Assembly: GCA_017443145.1 (NCBI GenBank)
Contig: JAFSPA010000006.1
Coordinates: 310,001 to 374,000, forward strand
Reading direction: 5' to 3'
Length of the DNA stretch: 64,000 nt
Source: Paludibacteraceae bacterium
GTDB lineage: Bacteria > Bacteroidota > Bacteroidia > Bacteroidales > Paludibacteraceae
The translations under genes were made by a program, and so were the position numbers. Shown here one piece after another: positions 19,201 through 27,464 of the stretch (its first letter is position 1; each line of letters opens with the position of its first letter). The notes under the pieces were generated by a model, which saw only the letters and a list, made by a program, of their open reading frames with translations, did no database searches and was not told where the DNA came from.

Positions 19201-22200
19201 GGTCATCTACGAACAGCAGACAACTCTTCTCTTTCGGCGGGAAGAGGACTACATACTTACCACTTGTACCAGCCAGTGGCAGACGCATCTGTTGCCAGTA
19301 GCGATTACCTGTTTCGTCAGCGGTTACCATTGCAGCGGTCGTGCTGGTGTAAGCATTGTAGGTCAGCGTATCAATCACTTCGAGAGTTGCGAAGTCATTC
19401 GGGTCTGTCAGTGTACCTACTACCAGCGCGTGACTATAAGTGGAACCGGCGTAAGTAGCCGATACCATCTTATCGCGGTTGGCTATTGTCGAATACGATG
19501 CATCGTAGTTGGCAAACGGACGAGCCCAGAACTCAACCATCATGGTGTCAAGATCGCAGTTCAGTTCCGGCAATGCAATATACGGTGTCATGTACGTCGA
19601 AGTTGCGTAAACGCGGAGTGCACCGTGGCTATCACCACGACCATACTCATAGTGGTCGTATGTTGTGCTTATAGTCGGAGAACCGGCATAGTAGCAACCC
19701 TTGCGTACAACGAGCCAGTTGTAGTAAGCTGTTGAGGTCGATTGCGTTCCTGTATAGGTAGTACCGGTAGTGAAGCAACCAGGCTTGATGTAGAGCGAGT
19801 CAGTAGTGGCATTCGGCAGGATGTCTGCTGCGTCATATTCGCTCTCATCGTCGAAGTTCCAAACGAACTCACCGTTAGCATCCGGCTGCAGTGCCAGACA
19901 CGGTGTACGGAAGGCCTTTGTTGAAGATACTTTGTACTTTGTATCGGCAGGAGCTTCAGCTGCAACCAAAATAGCTTTGTACTTGGATTGCGGAGAGAGC
20001 CCTGTTACCTCTTGCGAAGTAGCCGTGAGGTTCAGGTACGAAGCGATTGTATCTGTTTTCTTGCCATTCTCTGTAGTGATATACAAGTTCCACGGTCCAC
20101 CGAGGTTATCCCAGTTAACGACAGCCCTGTTACCTTCCGCTTTAATCTTACCGAGCGATACGAGACCGAAACCTTTCGGAGCATCCAGCGATACATTATC
20201 AAAGTGGATGTAACGAGTAGAGGAATTATCGGCCTTGAGCAGACGGAGAACCACTTGTTTATTGGCTACCGTAGCGGAGTCGAGATCGATGGTATAGGAA
20301 TCCCACATCCAGTCGTTCTCAGCAGTCAGATTTACCTTCGGCACTGCGTCAAGATGTACAGTAGCGATTGGCTTGTAGGTTTCGAAGCCTTTGTTCTTAT
20401 CCACCAGACCAAGTTCTACATCTTCGTCATACGTCACGCTGATACCAATCGTATCTTTCGTTGAATTATAACTACCATAACCCGAACGCGCCTTGAACGA
20501 GAACGAACGGTCGTGTGCTTCTACAACACCCGGGAAGATGACATAACCACCCCAAATCGTATTCGATGCTTGACAACGGAGTACACCATTCACAGGATCT
20601 GATGCTTCTCTCGGACCATATGCATAAATAGCACTGGTGGTATTCGCCATTTGATACGGGTAATACGAAGTATAAGCGGTTGTAGCATTACCACCTTCGT
20701 AGCCTACTTCGAGAGCAGGATGGATCCAATAGGTAGTAGAAGTGCTATTCTGACAGAACTGCCATCCGGCACTCTTTTCGAATCCGAAGAAGTAGCTATC
20801 CTTATAGTAGTATTTCGTACGTGTTGAAACAGCGAGGTCGGTCCATGAGCTATTGCCATCCTCTCCGCCGCAAACAGTACGGGCATAGAGCCAGTAGAGT
20901 GTACCCGGAGTCAGATCGGAGATTACGAAGTTAGCGGAGTCAGCGTCCACGATACGCACGCTATCGCTTGCGAGATGACCAGCTGCATCGTATCCAGTCT
21001 TTGAGTAAATGGAATCAGGCACGACAGCTATTTGCCACTTGTCATTCCAAGCTTTAGAAGGAATGATGTTCACGTCAGCAGTATAGAGCGAGGTATTACC
21101 GGGTTCCAATGTTGGCGGGAAGCAGCTCGGCGGCATACCGATCTTGAAGTTGTCCACATAGAAGTAAGCATAGTAATATGTGCCTGTAGTCGGCGTCATA
21201 TTAAAGCCTTGTGCAGTCCAATCTGCTTTCAACGCTATTCGTGCTCCTTCCGGAATAGAGGTTACGTAGTCACTCAGGATAACCTGATACGGTGATTGAG
21301 TTGTAGAAGTTACCACTACATCAGTAATCTTCACGAAGGTTGAATCCATGCCTTTCTGTGTGGCATCTGTCACATAACCGAGTAACAGTTTTTCACCATA
21401 CGAAGCGGTTGTTCCAGTCTTCTTTGCATAGAAGCTAACCATATATTCGGCCAAGTCACCTTGTACCTTCGGAGCTACAGCAATTGATTTGGAGTCCGTT
21501 GTGAACTTCTTGCTGGTGTTATTCCAGTATCCCTGCGAATACATGTACAAAATGTTCGGCTCTGATACAGACGATGCCTTGAGGTTATATACATACGGAT
21601 AACTTTGTGTAGTACCCACTGTATCGAAGGTCAGTTGAACACCCTCCCAGCAATCCGGACGTTTACCTGTACCTGTAGCGGAATTATGATCAAAGTCCAC
21701 AAAGTACGGAACAGCGAATCCTTTACCTATCGGACAATCGGTTAGGATATGTGCATAGGTCATTGAGATAGCACTACTATCACCTCCTTCGCATAAAGCC
21801 TGAGCATAGACATAATAGTGCGTATTCGGTTGCAGATTGGTAAGGAGAACAGAATCGGTTTTGGTAATCACTGAATCCAATACCCATTTATCATAGGTAG
21901 CTTTCTTTTCATCCTCAACAATTTCTTTTGCCATCATCATACGATAGCTATCGCTGTATTGCTTCCAGCTAATCATAGCGGCATCTTCAGCGATGCTGTC
22001 CACTTTGAACTCTGTTACAGGACGGCAGGTTGGGATTTTCGATACCGAGATAGCAGCGATGAACGAATAGTTGGATGTTATAGAACCTGTACACTCATTG
22101 GTGAACATAACATAGCGTCCTTTGTTTCCCATATAGTCACCTTGATAGTCTTCGAACGAGACTGAGAACGGCTCGTATGTAGTATGATTCAATGTTAGTG

Positions 22201-25200
22201 TATCAACTACGACGAAGGTATTGAGGTCACTCGGGTCTGTTACGACACCTACAATCAGTTTGTCACCATAGGTAGTGGTGCTATATGCACGTGCCCAGAA
22301 ATTCACCTGATACTTGCTAATATCCTCTACTTCCAATTCCGGCATAATAGCATACGCACCATTGTATTTGGTAGAAGTTGCCGATGACGGGTTGTAGGAA
22401 TAGATACAGAGGACGCTATCCTTATTAGCGCCGTATAAATAAGTACTGGTAGTATATATATACGGAGTATAAGTTTGTGCCATGGTAGCATTTCCAGACT
22501 TATTTCCTATAGTCCAGCAAGGCAAGTTGCGGGAAGCAGTGGAACCTGATACATACCCATCTTTCTTGGAGAAGGTGATAGTACCCATAGCTTCCGGTGT
22601 AACCGCTTTACATGGTGTAGTGAAGGAGATAAGTTGCCATTGTGATAGACCATCTTCACACAGTGTGGCGATAGCAGCATAGTAGTCTTTTTGCTCGGTC
22701 AGGCCAGTAACGAGTTGGTTACGTGTGCTGATTGTGTCGTAGTAAACGACGTGTGCTTTCCAGATGCTATCATTGTGCACGAGCGAGTCCACATTGATTA
22801 ATGAGAGCATGTCAGCCGAGAAGTCTTTAGGCAGTGTATCCGTCACCATGAGAACCCACTGGTTATCGGTACGCAAGCCACTGCTGATACGTACTTGCTC
22901 AGCTGTCAGACCGGAGTAAGAAGGTTTCGGTAGCGGGCAGGTAATCTTAACGATGGAAATATCGTCCAAGTAGATTGTCGGACCTGCGTTATACGCTGTA
23001 CGCCAAGCAACATATTTAGCAGTTGCCGGAATCTGGTCAGCATATTCGCTCAAGTCCATAGAAATGGTAGCGATCTTACCTTGTCCCTTAATCGAATCGA
23101 GAACAACGAATGTGGTCAAGTCTTCCGGATCAGTCATTACACCCGGGAGGATGTAGTACGAAGTAGATCCGTAGAACGAGAATGTTACTAACAGTTCAGA
23201 CAGCGAATTGCAATCAACTTCCGGTGCAGCCACCCAAGTAGGACTATAGGTAGAAGTCGGATAGAGACGATAGCAGTTCGTACCCGAAGCAGCGTACGTG
23301 GCCGATGTCTTGTAGATATACGGAATATACGTTGTTGTTGCAGCCGGATTGCCATTACCTACGGTCCAGCAAGGAGCTTGGTAGCTCGCGTTATACGAGG
23401 TACCACTTGGATAATCCTCAAAGGTCTCCTTATTTGGTTTGGTCGGGTCAAGTTTCACACAAGCGGTGTAGTATGAAGCCTCCGTCCAAATCGTATCACA
23501 AGACGGTTTAACATAGAACGTATATTTGCTAACCGGCTCCAGTCCTTCAGCATGGAAAGCCTTACCTACGACGGTTGTGTCATTGATGACAAATGTAGAA
23601 TCTTTGGCATTCATCACCTTAACTACCCATTCGTCGCCGGTAGATTTACCGTCCCACTTGATATCAATCGAGTTGGTCTGGATATCAGTATCTTCAATGT
23701 TCCAAGCTTCGATACAGGTGTTCGGCTTAACGAGCACATTGTCAAAAGCCACGTCACTGGTAGTGAAGCTTACGCCGCTCGGCAAGCGATCAGCGAATCC
23801 CGGCAGACCGGAGGTGAAGACAATATTATTGTTAGCCAATGTATAGTTAGCCAAGTCCATGTTCACATGCTGATACTCGGCGGTACCCTTAATATAGAAG
23901 GTATCGATACCAACGAAGGTGGAAACGTCTTCCAAATCGCTCATTGTACCGACGATAAGGATAGCCTTCGGCGCTGTTGTGACAGTAGAAGCCCAACTAC
24001 GATAGTCGAATGAGAGTCGCATGTTGTTCAGATCTCCTGCAAGACCGGGCAGTGCCATCCAAGAATTAGCGGTAGCAGTAGAATACAGGTCGACTGCTTT
24101 CTTACTATCGCTGCCTGTTACCGTCAAGGTCGTTACTTTCGGATATGCAGATGATGCACTAACGTTGAATACCTTCCAACATCCTATGGATTGATTTACA
24201 CTTGCATAACTCTCGAAGTCGTCGAAGAATGGAACTGGGAAGTCATCCGGACACGGAGTCTTGAAAGTACTCTCTACCCACCAAGTCTTCTCCTCGTCAC
24301 ATAGCGTGCGCGCATAGATATAATAGGTGTTATTATAGTTGAGACCACCTACGCCGAAGGTTGGGTTGTTTTGCGTATCCAACCACTCTATTGTATCGGC
24401 ATAGAGTGTGATATCCAGGTGGCTGATAGAGTCGAAATCTAACTCTTTTTGTTTATCCGTCAGCACACTCTTCGTGAGGACTACCTCCCAAGTAGTAGCT
24501 ATAGACTTGTCCCAGCTAACCGTTACAGAGTCAGACTGTGCAACCAACTGCATATTAACCGGAGGTAAGCACTTTGCTATTTCCTCGACCGTAACATCAT
24601 CAATATAGTTAATGGTAGTTTTGCCTCCATCGGCATCTCCCCATGCGATAGCGATGATGCCATCGGGTCCGTTGTAGTTCTGGAAGTTAGCGTAGCAGAT
24701 GGAATAACCAGTTGAAGCCAGTTTAAAGTCAGCAACGGGGACGAAGGTATTGAAGTCCATAGGATTGGTCATCACACCGAGTATAGCATGTGCTTGTGCA
24801 GGTGTTGAGGAGCCGCTGAGATAGAACTTCACTTGTTTGTCGGCCAAAGAATCTACCATTGGCAGAGTGATCCATGACTCTTTGCCCGGGTCTTTCGTGA
24901 GGTTTAGGGCGGACGAGCCTTCATGATAGTTTGTACCTACCAAGTGCGGGAACTCGGAATCATTGGAGAACATACCGATGTTAGCCGGATATTTCGCAGT
25001 TGCTTCGCCGATGGTATAAGTACCAGAAGTCTGCTCGAAGTCCATTGTATAAGGCACTTCTCTTTGAGCAGGGATGGTGACAAATGGTTTGCGATAGCTC
25101 CAAGCGGATTTTTTCTCGCCTTCAACGGCCTGTACATAGACGAAGTACGGACGGTTCCAGCTATGGTCAGCCTCGAGGGCAGTTGTTTGATAGCTATTGG

Positions 25201-26785
25201 TGGTCAATCCGTTTGCCTGATCAACGATCTGAGCAGGTGTAGCATTAGCAGGATCATTTACTTCCTCGTTGGTAATGATGAGGTTGTAGTTTACAGCATT
25301 GCCTTTCCAATTAATCTGTGCCGATGTAGCACGTGGATTAACGCTGATCTGAGATGGAACAGCGGCGCCACTGATGTACTCGACTGTCATGTCGTCGAGA
25401 TAGATCATATTTTGGGTATCAAAGTCACTCAAGAAGGCCACATAGCCAGCAGTACCTTGATACGAGCTGAGATCCACTACGTTTTCTACAAAATCCTCGT
25501 TACCCCAAACGCTGACGGTGTCAACAGCCTCGAAGGTTGTGATATCCTCGGGATCGGTCATTACGCCGACGATGAGGCTATGTGCATAATTACGTCCTGT
25601 ATAGGTGTACACGGTGGTCCAGAATCGTACTTGGCACTGGTTGAGTGCGAAGTTTGGATTGAGTGTATCCGCCAAAGCGGGCGAAGCCACATATGCATAC
25701 TTACCGGCGGGGATTGCCGTCGTCAGGTTAGCCGTTCCAGCGAATACGACACAGGTTGACTCATCTTTGGAATATTTCTTCCGGTCGGCAATTGCGGTAT
25801 TCACGTTGATGAAAGGCGTGAAGTTACCGGTATTGGTTCCCCAAGTCCACTCGGGATCGCGGCGTACGCGTCCGGGTTCGTACTCCATATCAAAGCCATA
25901 GGAGTAAGGGATGTTTTTGGTTGCTTTTACGCGGAAGCGGTATCCGTTCGGATTATTCCAAGCACTATTTTCGTCGTCACAGATAGAGCGGACGAAGAAA
26001 TAGTAGTACTCACCAGAAACGAGCGCAACGTCGATGCTTTGTTGCATACCTGTTTCGGTAGAGTCGTGCAAAATGATTTGGTCCTCAGGGACTTTAGCGA
26101 TGGTATCGGGGTCGATAGCGATTTTGGTGACGATGACCTCGAATTGGCTTGCATCCCAGCTTGCGGTCCAAGCAATGTTGACTTTACCAGCGCCGAGGTT
26201 ATTGACGATGATGTCATGCGGCACGGTACATTCGGGAGTAGAACGCACTTCGATACTGTCGAGTACGATACCATGTCCCAGATTGTCTTTACCCTCAAAG
26301 GCAATTTGGTATGCCTCGGTGTACTCGGGCAGAGCCAGTTCTACTTTTTGCCAATTGGCTTGTGCAGCAGAGAATTCTCTCAACAGTTTCCAATCAGCTT
26401 TCGGTGCGGTTTTGTAGAGCACGCGCAACGTATCACGGTCAGCGGTCCATTTAGGATTCGCGTACCAGAAACGCAGCATCGGCTGATAAACCGTGTCCAG
26501 TTTCATGACGGGTGTAATAAGTCTCGTCACGTACCCTTGTGTCTCACCGGTAGTGTTACGCAGGTAAGCGCGGTGTGTACCTTGCAGCACGGTAGAAGGA
26601 TAAGCGAGGTCGGGTCCAGCACTCTCGATTTGCCAAGCAGTGTTACCCACGACAGCTTCTTGCGTCCACTCGTACTTGCTAAAGTCGCCCGTTTCAAAGC
26701 CGTCAGACAATACGAAAGTCTGAGCTTCTACGCTGCAAAACATGCCAATAAGAGACATTAACAGACAAAGAAAAAACTTTTTCAT
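16232..26785 (-). CDS. Giant T9SS-secreted protein, about 11 jelly-roll/Fn3 modules plus GCDS repeats
   Basis: A 3,517-residue protein with a signal peptide (1-21, ending FCSVEA). About eleven modules follow, each a jelly-roll/MAM-like domain (typical starts VPYFVDFDHNS, VPFFDDFESYA, YSYGFDMEYE) with recurring phrases such as LIVGVMTDPEDL...VVDT and IYLDDISI. Ten of them are followed by an Fn3-like domain that begins with Cys-x-Pro and contains a (T/I)SWK or VNWD core. From about residue 3,150 come four to five GCDS repeats (NNCDSIACLNLYVHP, TGCDSVLILSVTVQQ, YGCDSTVTLHLTIAK, ECDSTHVLVLNVQ). A canonical T9SS type A sorting domain follows (VEVYDIVGRM, SGVYTVRIS, FVGRVIVQ). It should be a very long surface fibre or carbohydrate/adhesion protein. 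It has its own promoter and terminator, so it forms a single-gene transcript. Confidence 0.85.
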   Translation of the reverse strand: MKKFFLCLLMSLIGMFCSVEAQTFVLSDGFETGDFSKYEWTQEAVVGNTAWQIESAGPDLAYPSTVLQGTHRAYLRNTTGETQGYVTRLITPVMKLDTVYQPMLRFWYANPKWTADRDTLRVLYKTAPKADWKLLREFSAAQANWQKVELALPEYTEAYQIAFEGKDNLGHGIVLDSIEVRSTPECTVPHDIIVNNLGAGKVNIAWTASWDASQFEVIVTKIAIDPDTIAKVPEDQIILHDSTETGMQQSIDVALVSGEYYYFFVRSICDDENSAWNNPNGYRFRVKATKNIPYSYGFDMEYEPGRVRRDPEWTWGTNTGNFTPFINVNTAIADRKKYSKDESTCVVFAGTANLTTAIPAGKYAYVASPALADTLNPNFALNQCQVRFWTTVYTYTGRNYAHSLIVGVMTDPEDITTFEAVDTVSVWGNEDFVENVVDLSSYQGTAGYVAFLSDFDTQNMIYLDDMTVEYISGAAVPSQISVNPRATSAQINWKGNAVNYNLIITNEEVNDPANATPAQIVDQANGLTTNSYQTTALEADHSWNRPYFVYVQAVEGEKKSAWSYRKPFVTIPAQREVPYTMDFEQTSGTYTIGEATAKYPANIGMFSNDSEFPHLVGTNYHEGSSALNLTKDPGKESWITLPMVDSLADKQVKFYLSGSSTPAQAHAILGVMTNPMDFNTFVPVADFKLASTGYSICYANFQNYNGPDGIIAIAWGDADGGKTTINYIDDVTVEEIAKCLPPVNMQLVAQSDSVTVSWDKSIATTWEVVLTKSVLTDKQKELDFDSISHLDITLYADTIEWLDTQNNPTFGVGGLNYNNTYYIYARTLCDEEKTWWVESTFKTPCPDDFPVPFFDDFESYASVNQSIGCWKVFNVSASSAYPKVTTLTVTGSDSKKAVDLYSTATANSWMALPGLAGDLNNMRLSFDYRSWASTVTTAPKAILIVGTMSDLEDVSTFVGIDTFYIKGTAEYQHVNMDLANYTLANNNIVFTSGLPGFADRLPSGVSFTTSDVAFDNVLVKPNTCIEAWNIEDTDIQTNSIDIKWDGKSTGDEWVVKVMNAKDSTFVINDTTVVGKAFHAEGLEPVSKYTFYVKPSCDTIWTEASYYTACVKLDPTKPNKETFEDYPSGTSYNASYQAPCWTVGNGNPAATTTYIPYIYKTSATYAASGTNCYRLYPTSTYSPTWVAAPEVDCNSLSELLVTFSFYGSTSYYILPGVMTDPEDLTTFVVLDSIKGQGKIATISMDLSEYADQIPATAKYVAWRTAYNAGPTIYLDDISIVKITCPLPKPSYSGLTAEQVRISSGLRTDNQWVLMVTDTLPKDFSADMLSLINVDSLVHNDSIWKAHVVYYDTISTRNQLVTGLTEQKDYYAAIATLCEDGLSQWQLISFTTPCKAVTPEAMGTITFSKKDGYVSGSTASRNLPCWTIGNKSGNATMAQTYTPYIYTTSTYLYGANKDSVLCIYSYNPSSATSTKYNGAYAIMPELEVEDISKYQVNFWARAYSTTTYGDKLIVGVVTDPSDLNTFVVVDTLTLNHTTYEPFSVSFEDYQGDYMGNKGRYVMFTNECTGSITSNYSFIAAISVSKIPTCRPVTEFKVDSIAEDAAMISWKQYSDSYRMMMAKEIVEDEKKATYDKWVLDSVITKTDSVLLTNLQPNTHYYVYAQALCEGGDSSAISMTYAHILTDCPIGKGFAVPYFVDFDHNSATGTGKRPDCWEGVQLTFDTVGTTQSYPYVYNLKASSVSEPNILYMYSQGYWNNTSKKFTTDSKSIAVAPKVQGDLAEYMVSFYAKKTGTTASYGEKLLLGYVTDATQKGMDSTFVKITDVVVTSTTQSPYQVILSDYVTSIPEGARIALKADWTAQGFNMTPTTGTYYYAYFYVDNFKIGMPPSCFPPTLEPGNTSLYTADVNIIPSKAWNDKWQIAVVPDSIYSKTGYDAAGHLASDSVRIVDADSANFVISDLTPGTLYWLYARTVCGGEDGNSSWTDLAVSTRTKYYYKDSYFFGFEKSAGWQFCQNSTSTTYWIHPALEVGYEGGNATTAYTSYYPYQMANTTSAIYAYGPREASDPVNGVLRCQASNTIWGGYVIFPGVVEAHDRSFSFKARSGYGSYNSTKDTIGISVTYDEDVELGLVDKNKGFETYKPIATVHLDAVPKVNLTAENDWMWDSYTIDLDSATVANKQVVLRLLKADNSSTRYIHFDNVSLDAPKGFGLVSLGKIKAEGNRAVVNWDNLGGPWNLYITTENGKKTDTIASYLNLTATSQEVTGLSPQSKYKAILVAAEAPADTKYKVSSTKAFRTPCLALQPDANGEFVWNFDDESEYDAADILPNATTDSLYIKPGCFTTGTTYTGTQSTSTAYYNWLVVRKGCYYAGSPTISTTYDHYEYGRGDSHGALRVYATSTYMTPYIALPELNCDLDTMMVEFWARPFANYDASYSTIANRDKMVSATYAGSTYSHALVVGTLTDPNDFATLEVIDTLTYNAYTSTTAAMVTADETGNRYWQQMRLPLAGTSGKYVVLFPPKEKSCLLFVDDLKITAVGDNLFDPSGAQTKDVTTTSATFSWNVKHPTIQSVIVVEDAEGKNEILRDTVPGSQTTFTVDILKPSSAYQWYMYQTNGTVNTSTTEKLRFYTECVAVDANYQTGFEEEEGWKLNPAATSETYKETLCWTYGNAGSTKTWSTSFPYNYVNVDNGNMYSHSGKYAIKLYAYSTTLLTYAAMPAVEDAAALDTLQVNFWIRPAIASASTGKISTQYTLGSTASTEEYYYSKSVIVGTMTDPTDPTTFVAIDTVTYNGTLTSGTSGDAVNEANDFLFQPKKVALTGAKGKYVAFMATFYAKGETRKSTYDHIWIDDVSLTPIQHCETPEDLKASDIAANQATLTWNAPEGAEKYVLQVSTDYTFAADTAVVFNDTVLTNSAMVTGLVAHTDYYFRVRTLCGEDLGESEFGPNAMFTTARQPFFAENFRGENLDGDWSYGTTPALLVIDSTNVEITGANNTNYGWKRVATDYGITGAHYASVFYSSSTTTTYDYDYYWLITPIISLDENTPAQMTFDIALTGSTTTTPNGNAVTEANMADDYTFLIILSDDGGKTWKRENIIGIWNNTLPAGYQLRNIPNRAANLRVNLAKYAGKNVRVAFYREATTYISSTAAIHLGNVRVNYYGVKEESVEACQYEDVNQLGFFINGDIAQAGDTTLQRIDKAEDADAVKGEQDSIFVLNVKYNEAVTVVFEDTICEGETYSNHDFTGKTTSGLYKRKLQGVNNCDSIACLNLYVHPRKRTNLTANICQGDVYVHPTTDAFQWKIDRKGVYYDTLTSVVTGCDSVLILSVTVQQPATSEFSAKACETTGYYWEAVGKTYTESGDYTEKLATIYGCDSTVTLHLTIAKLYQDSKTAEIKEGESYTFYGETYTKSGTYTVVVPGQDGECDSTHVLVLNVQTGLENVAGGNLMLMPNVIHAGESVTATGNFKGNVHVEVYDIVGRMILSEEQNATNKRITISAFDNSGVYTVRISDKLNTQFVGRVIVQ

Positions 26786-26865
26786 AAGCTTGTTTTTAGT
26801 TAGTTAATAAATATATAGTCGGTACTATAAACCGATTCTTTCGCATGACAACATAAATAGGGCTG

Positions 26866-26897
26866 CAAAAGTACAGCTTTTTTTTGATATATGCAAC
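26866..26897 (-). promoter_or_regulatory. Promoter of the 3,517-residue gene
   Basis: Minus strand: GTTG (3 of 4 matches to TTTG) at 26894-26897, a 20-base spacer, then TACTTTTG at 26866-26873. The predicted start near 26859 gives a leader of about 75 nt. Confidence 0.7.
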
Positions 26898-26979
26898 TTT
26901 TTGTTTGTTTTTTTCGCAGAAAAGTGTGAAAAAGGTAATATTTTAGGAAAAAACTTTCATTTTGTAAAGTCGAAGTAGC

Positions 26980-27023
26980 AATTAAGGGTTAGGGACTAAG
27001 AGTTATGGGTTATGGGTTATGGG
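26980..27023. repeat. 7-bp tandem array, GGTTATG type
   Basis: Six heptanucleotide units (AATTAAG, GGTTAGG, GACTAAG, AGTTATG, GGTTATG, GGTTATG) with conserved TTA/CTA core, in the spacer between the giant gene's promoter and the htpG terminator. No coding potential. Confidence 0.75.
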
Positions 27024-27077
27024 ACGCAGGCTAAGAGGGTTAAGTGCCTTTACTCTCCCGATGCAATTAGCCTACTA

Positions 27078-27165
27078 ACATACTAAGGACATAGTAATAA
27101 CATAGTAATCTCATACTAATCACATACTAATCACATACTAATCACATAGTAATCACATACTAATT
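27078..27165. repeat. 11-bp tandem array, ACATACTAATC type (8 units)
   Basis: Eight directly adjacent 11-bp units with the consensus ACATACTAATC; the central base alternates between C and G (ACTAAT/AGTAAT). The array is 88 bp long, A/T-rich and intergenic. It lies between the giant gene's promoter and the htpG terminator. It is not a CRISPR: there are no spacers. Confidence 0.85.
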
Positions 27166-27196
27166 TTGGGAAAAGACGGGGGAAGGAGAGGGGACG

Positions 27197-27234
27197 AAAA
27201 AAGTGCGGGATTCGGGAAAATCCTGCACTTTTTT
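27197..27234. terminator. Strong bidirectional intrinsic terminator (end of htpG transcript)
   Basis: A 10-bp perfect stem AAAAAAGTGC/GCACTTTTTT, one G/T position, then GGA/TCC and a 10-base loop. A-tract and T-tract on opposite sides make it work in either direction. On the minus strand it lies about 230 bases after the htpG stop codon, so the htpG 3' UTR would include the whole 7-bp array at 27257-27417. Confidence 0.85.
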
Positions 27235-27256
27235 AAGCTGTCAGCAATCATCTATT

Positions 27257-27417
27257 AGCTTTCAGCGGTCAGCGGTCAGCTTTCAGCGGTCAGCGGTCAG
27301 CGGTCAGCTTTCAGCGGTCAGCGGTCAGAGGTCAGCGGTCAGAGGTCAGCTTTCAGCGGTCAGCGGTCAGCGGTCAGCTTTCAGCGGTCAGCGGTCAGAG
27401 GTCAGCGGTCAGAGGAG
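27257..27417. repeat. 7-bp tandem array with a 70-bp higher-order unit
   Basis: Twenty-three consecutive 7-bp units of three variants: A = AGCTTTC, B = AGCGGTC, C = AGAGGTC. After three units (A B B) comes the ten-unit order A B B B A B B C B C (27278-27347), which is repeated exactly at 27348-27417 apart from the last two bases. So a 70-bp block made of 7-bp units has itself been duplicated. The array falls in the predicted 3' UTR of htpG. Confidence 0.9.
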
Positions 27418-27464
27418 GGCGACGGAGCGGTTGACGAAGTTAGCAACTTCTGTTGCTTGAGTTC

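Noticed and set aside
27435-27457. Inverted repeats GAAGTT/AACTTC and AGCAAC/GTTGCT just after htpG as its terminator
   Set aside because: No U-tract follows; the hairpin at 27197-27234 with full A/T tracts is a far better terminator.
27203-27460. 85-codon plus-strand frame rich in S-G-Q-R-S-A
   Set aside because: It is only a translation of the 7-bp array (period 7 keeps all frames similar) and begins within a terminator hairpin.
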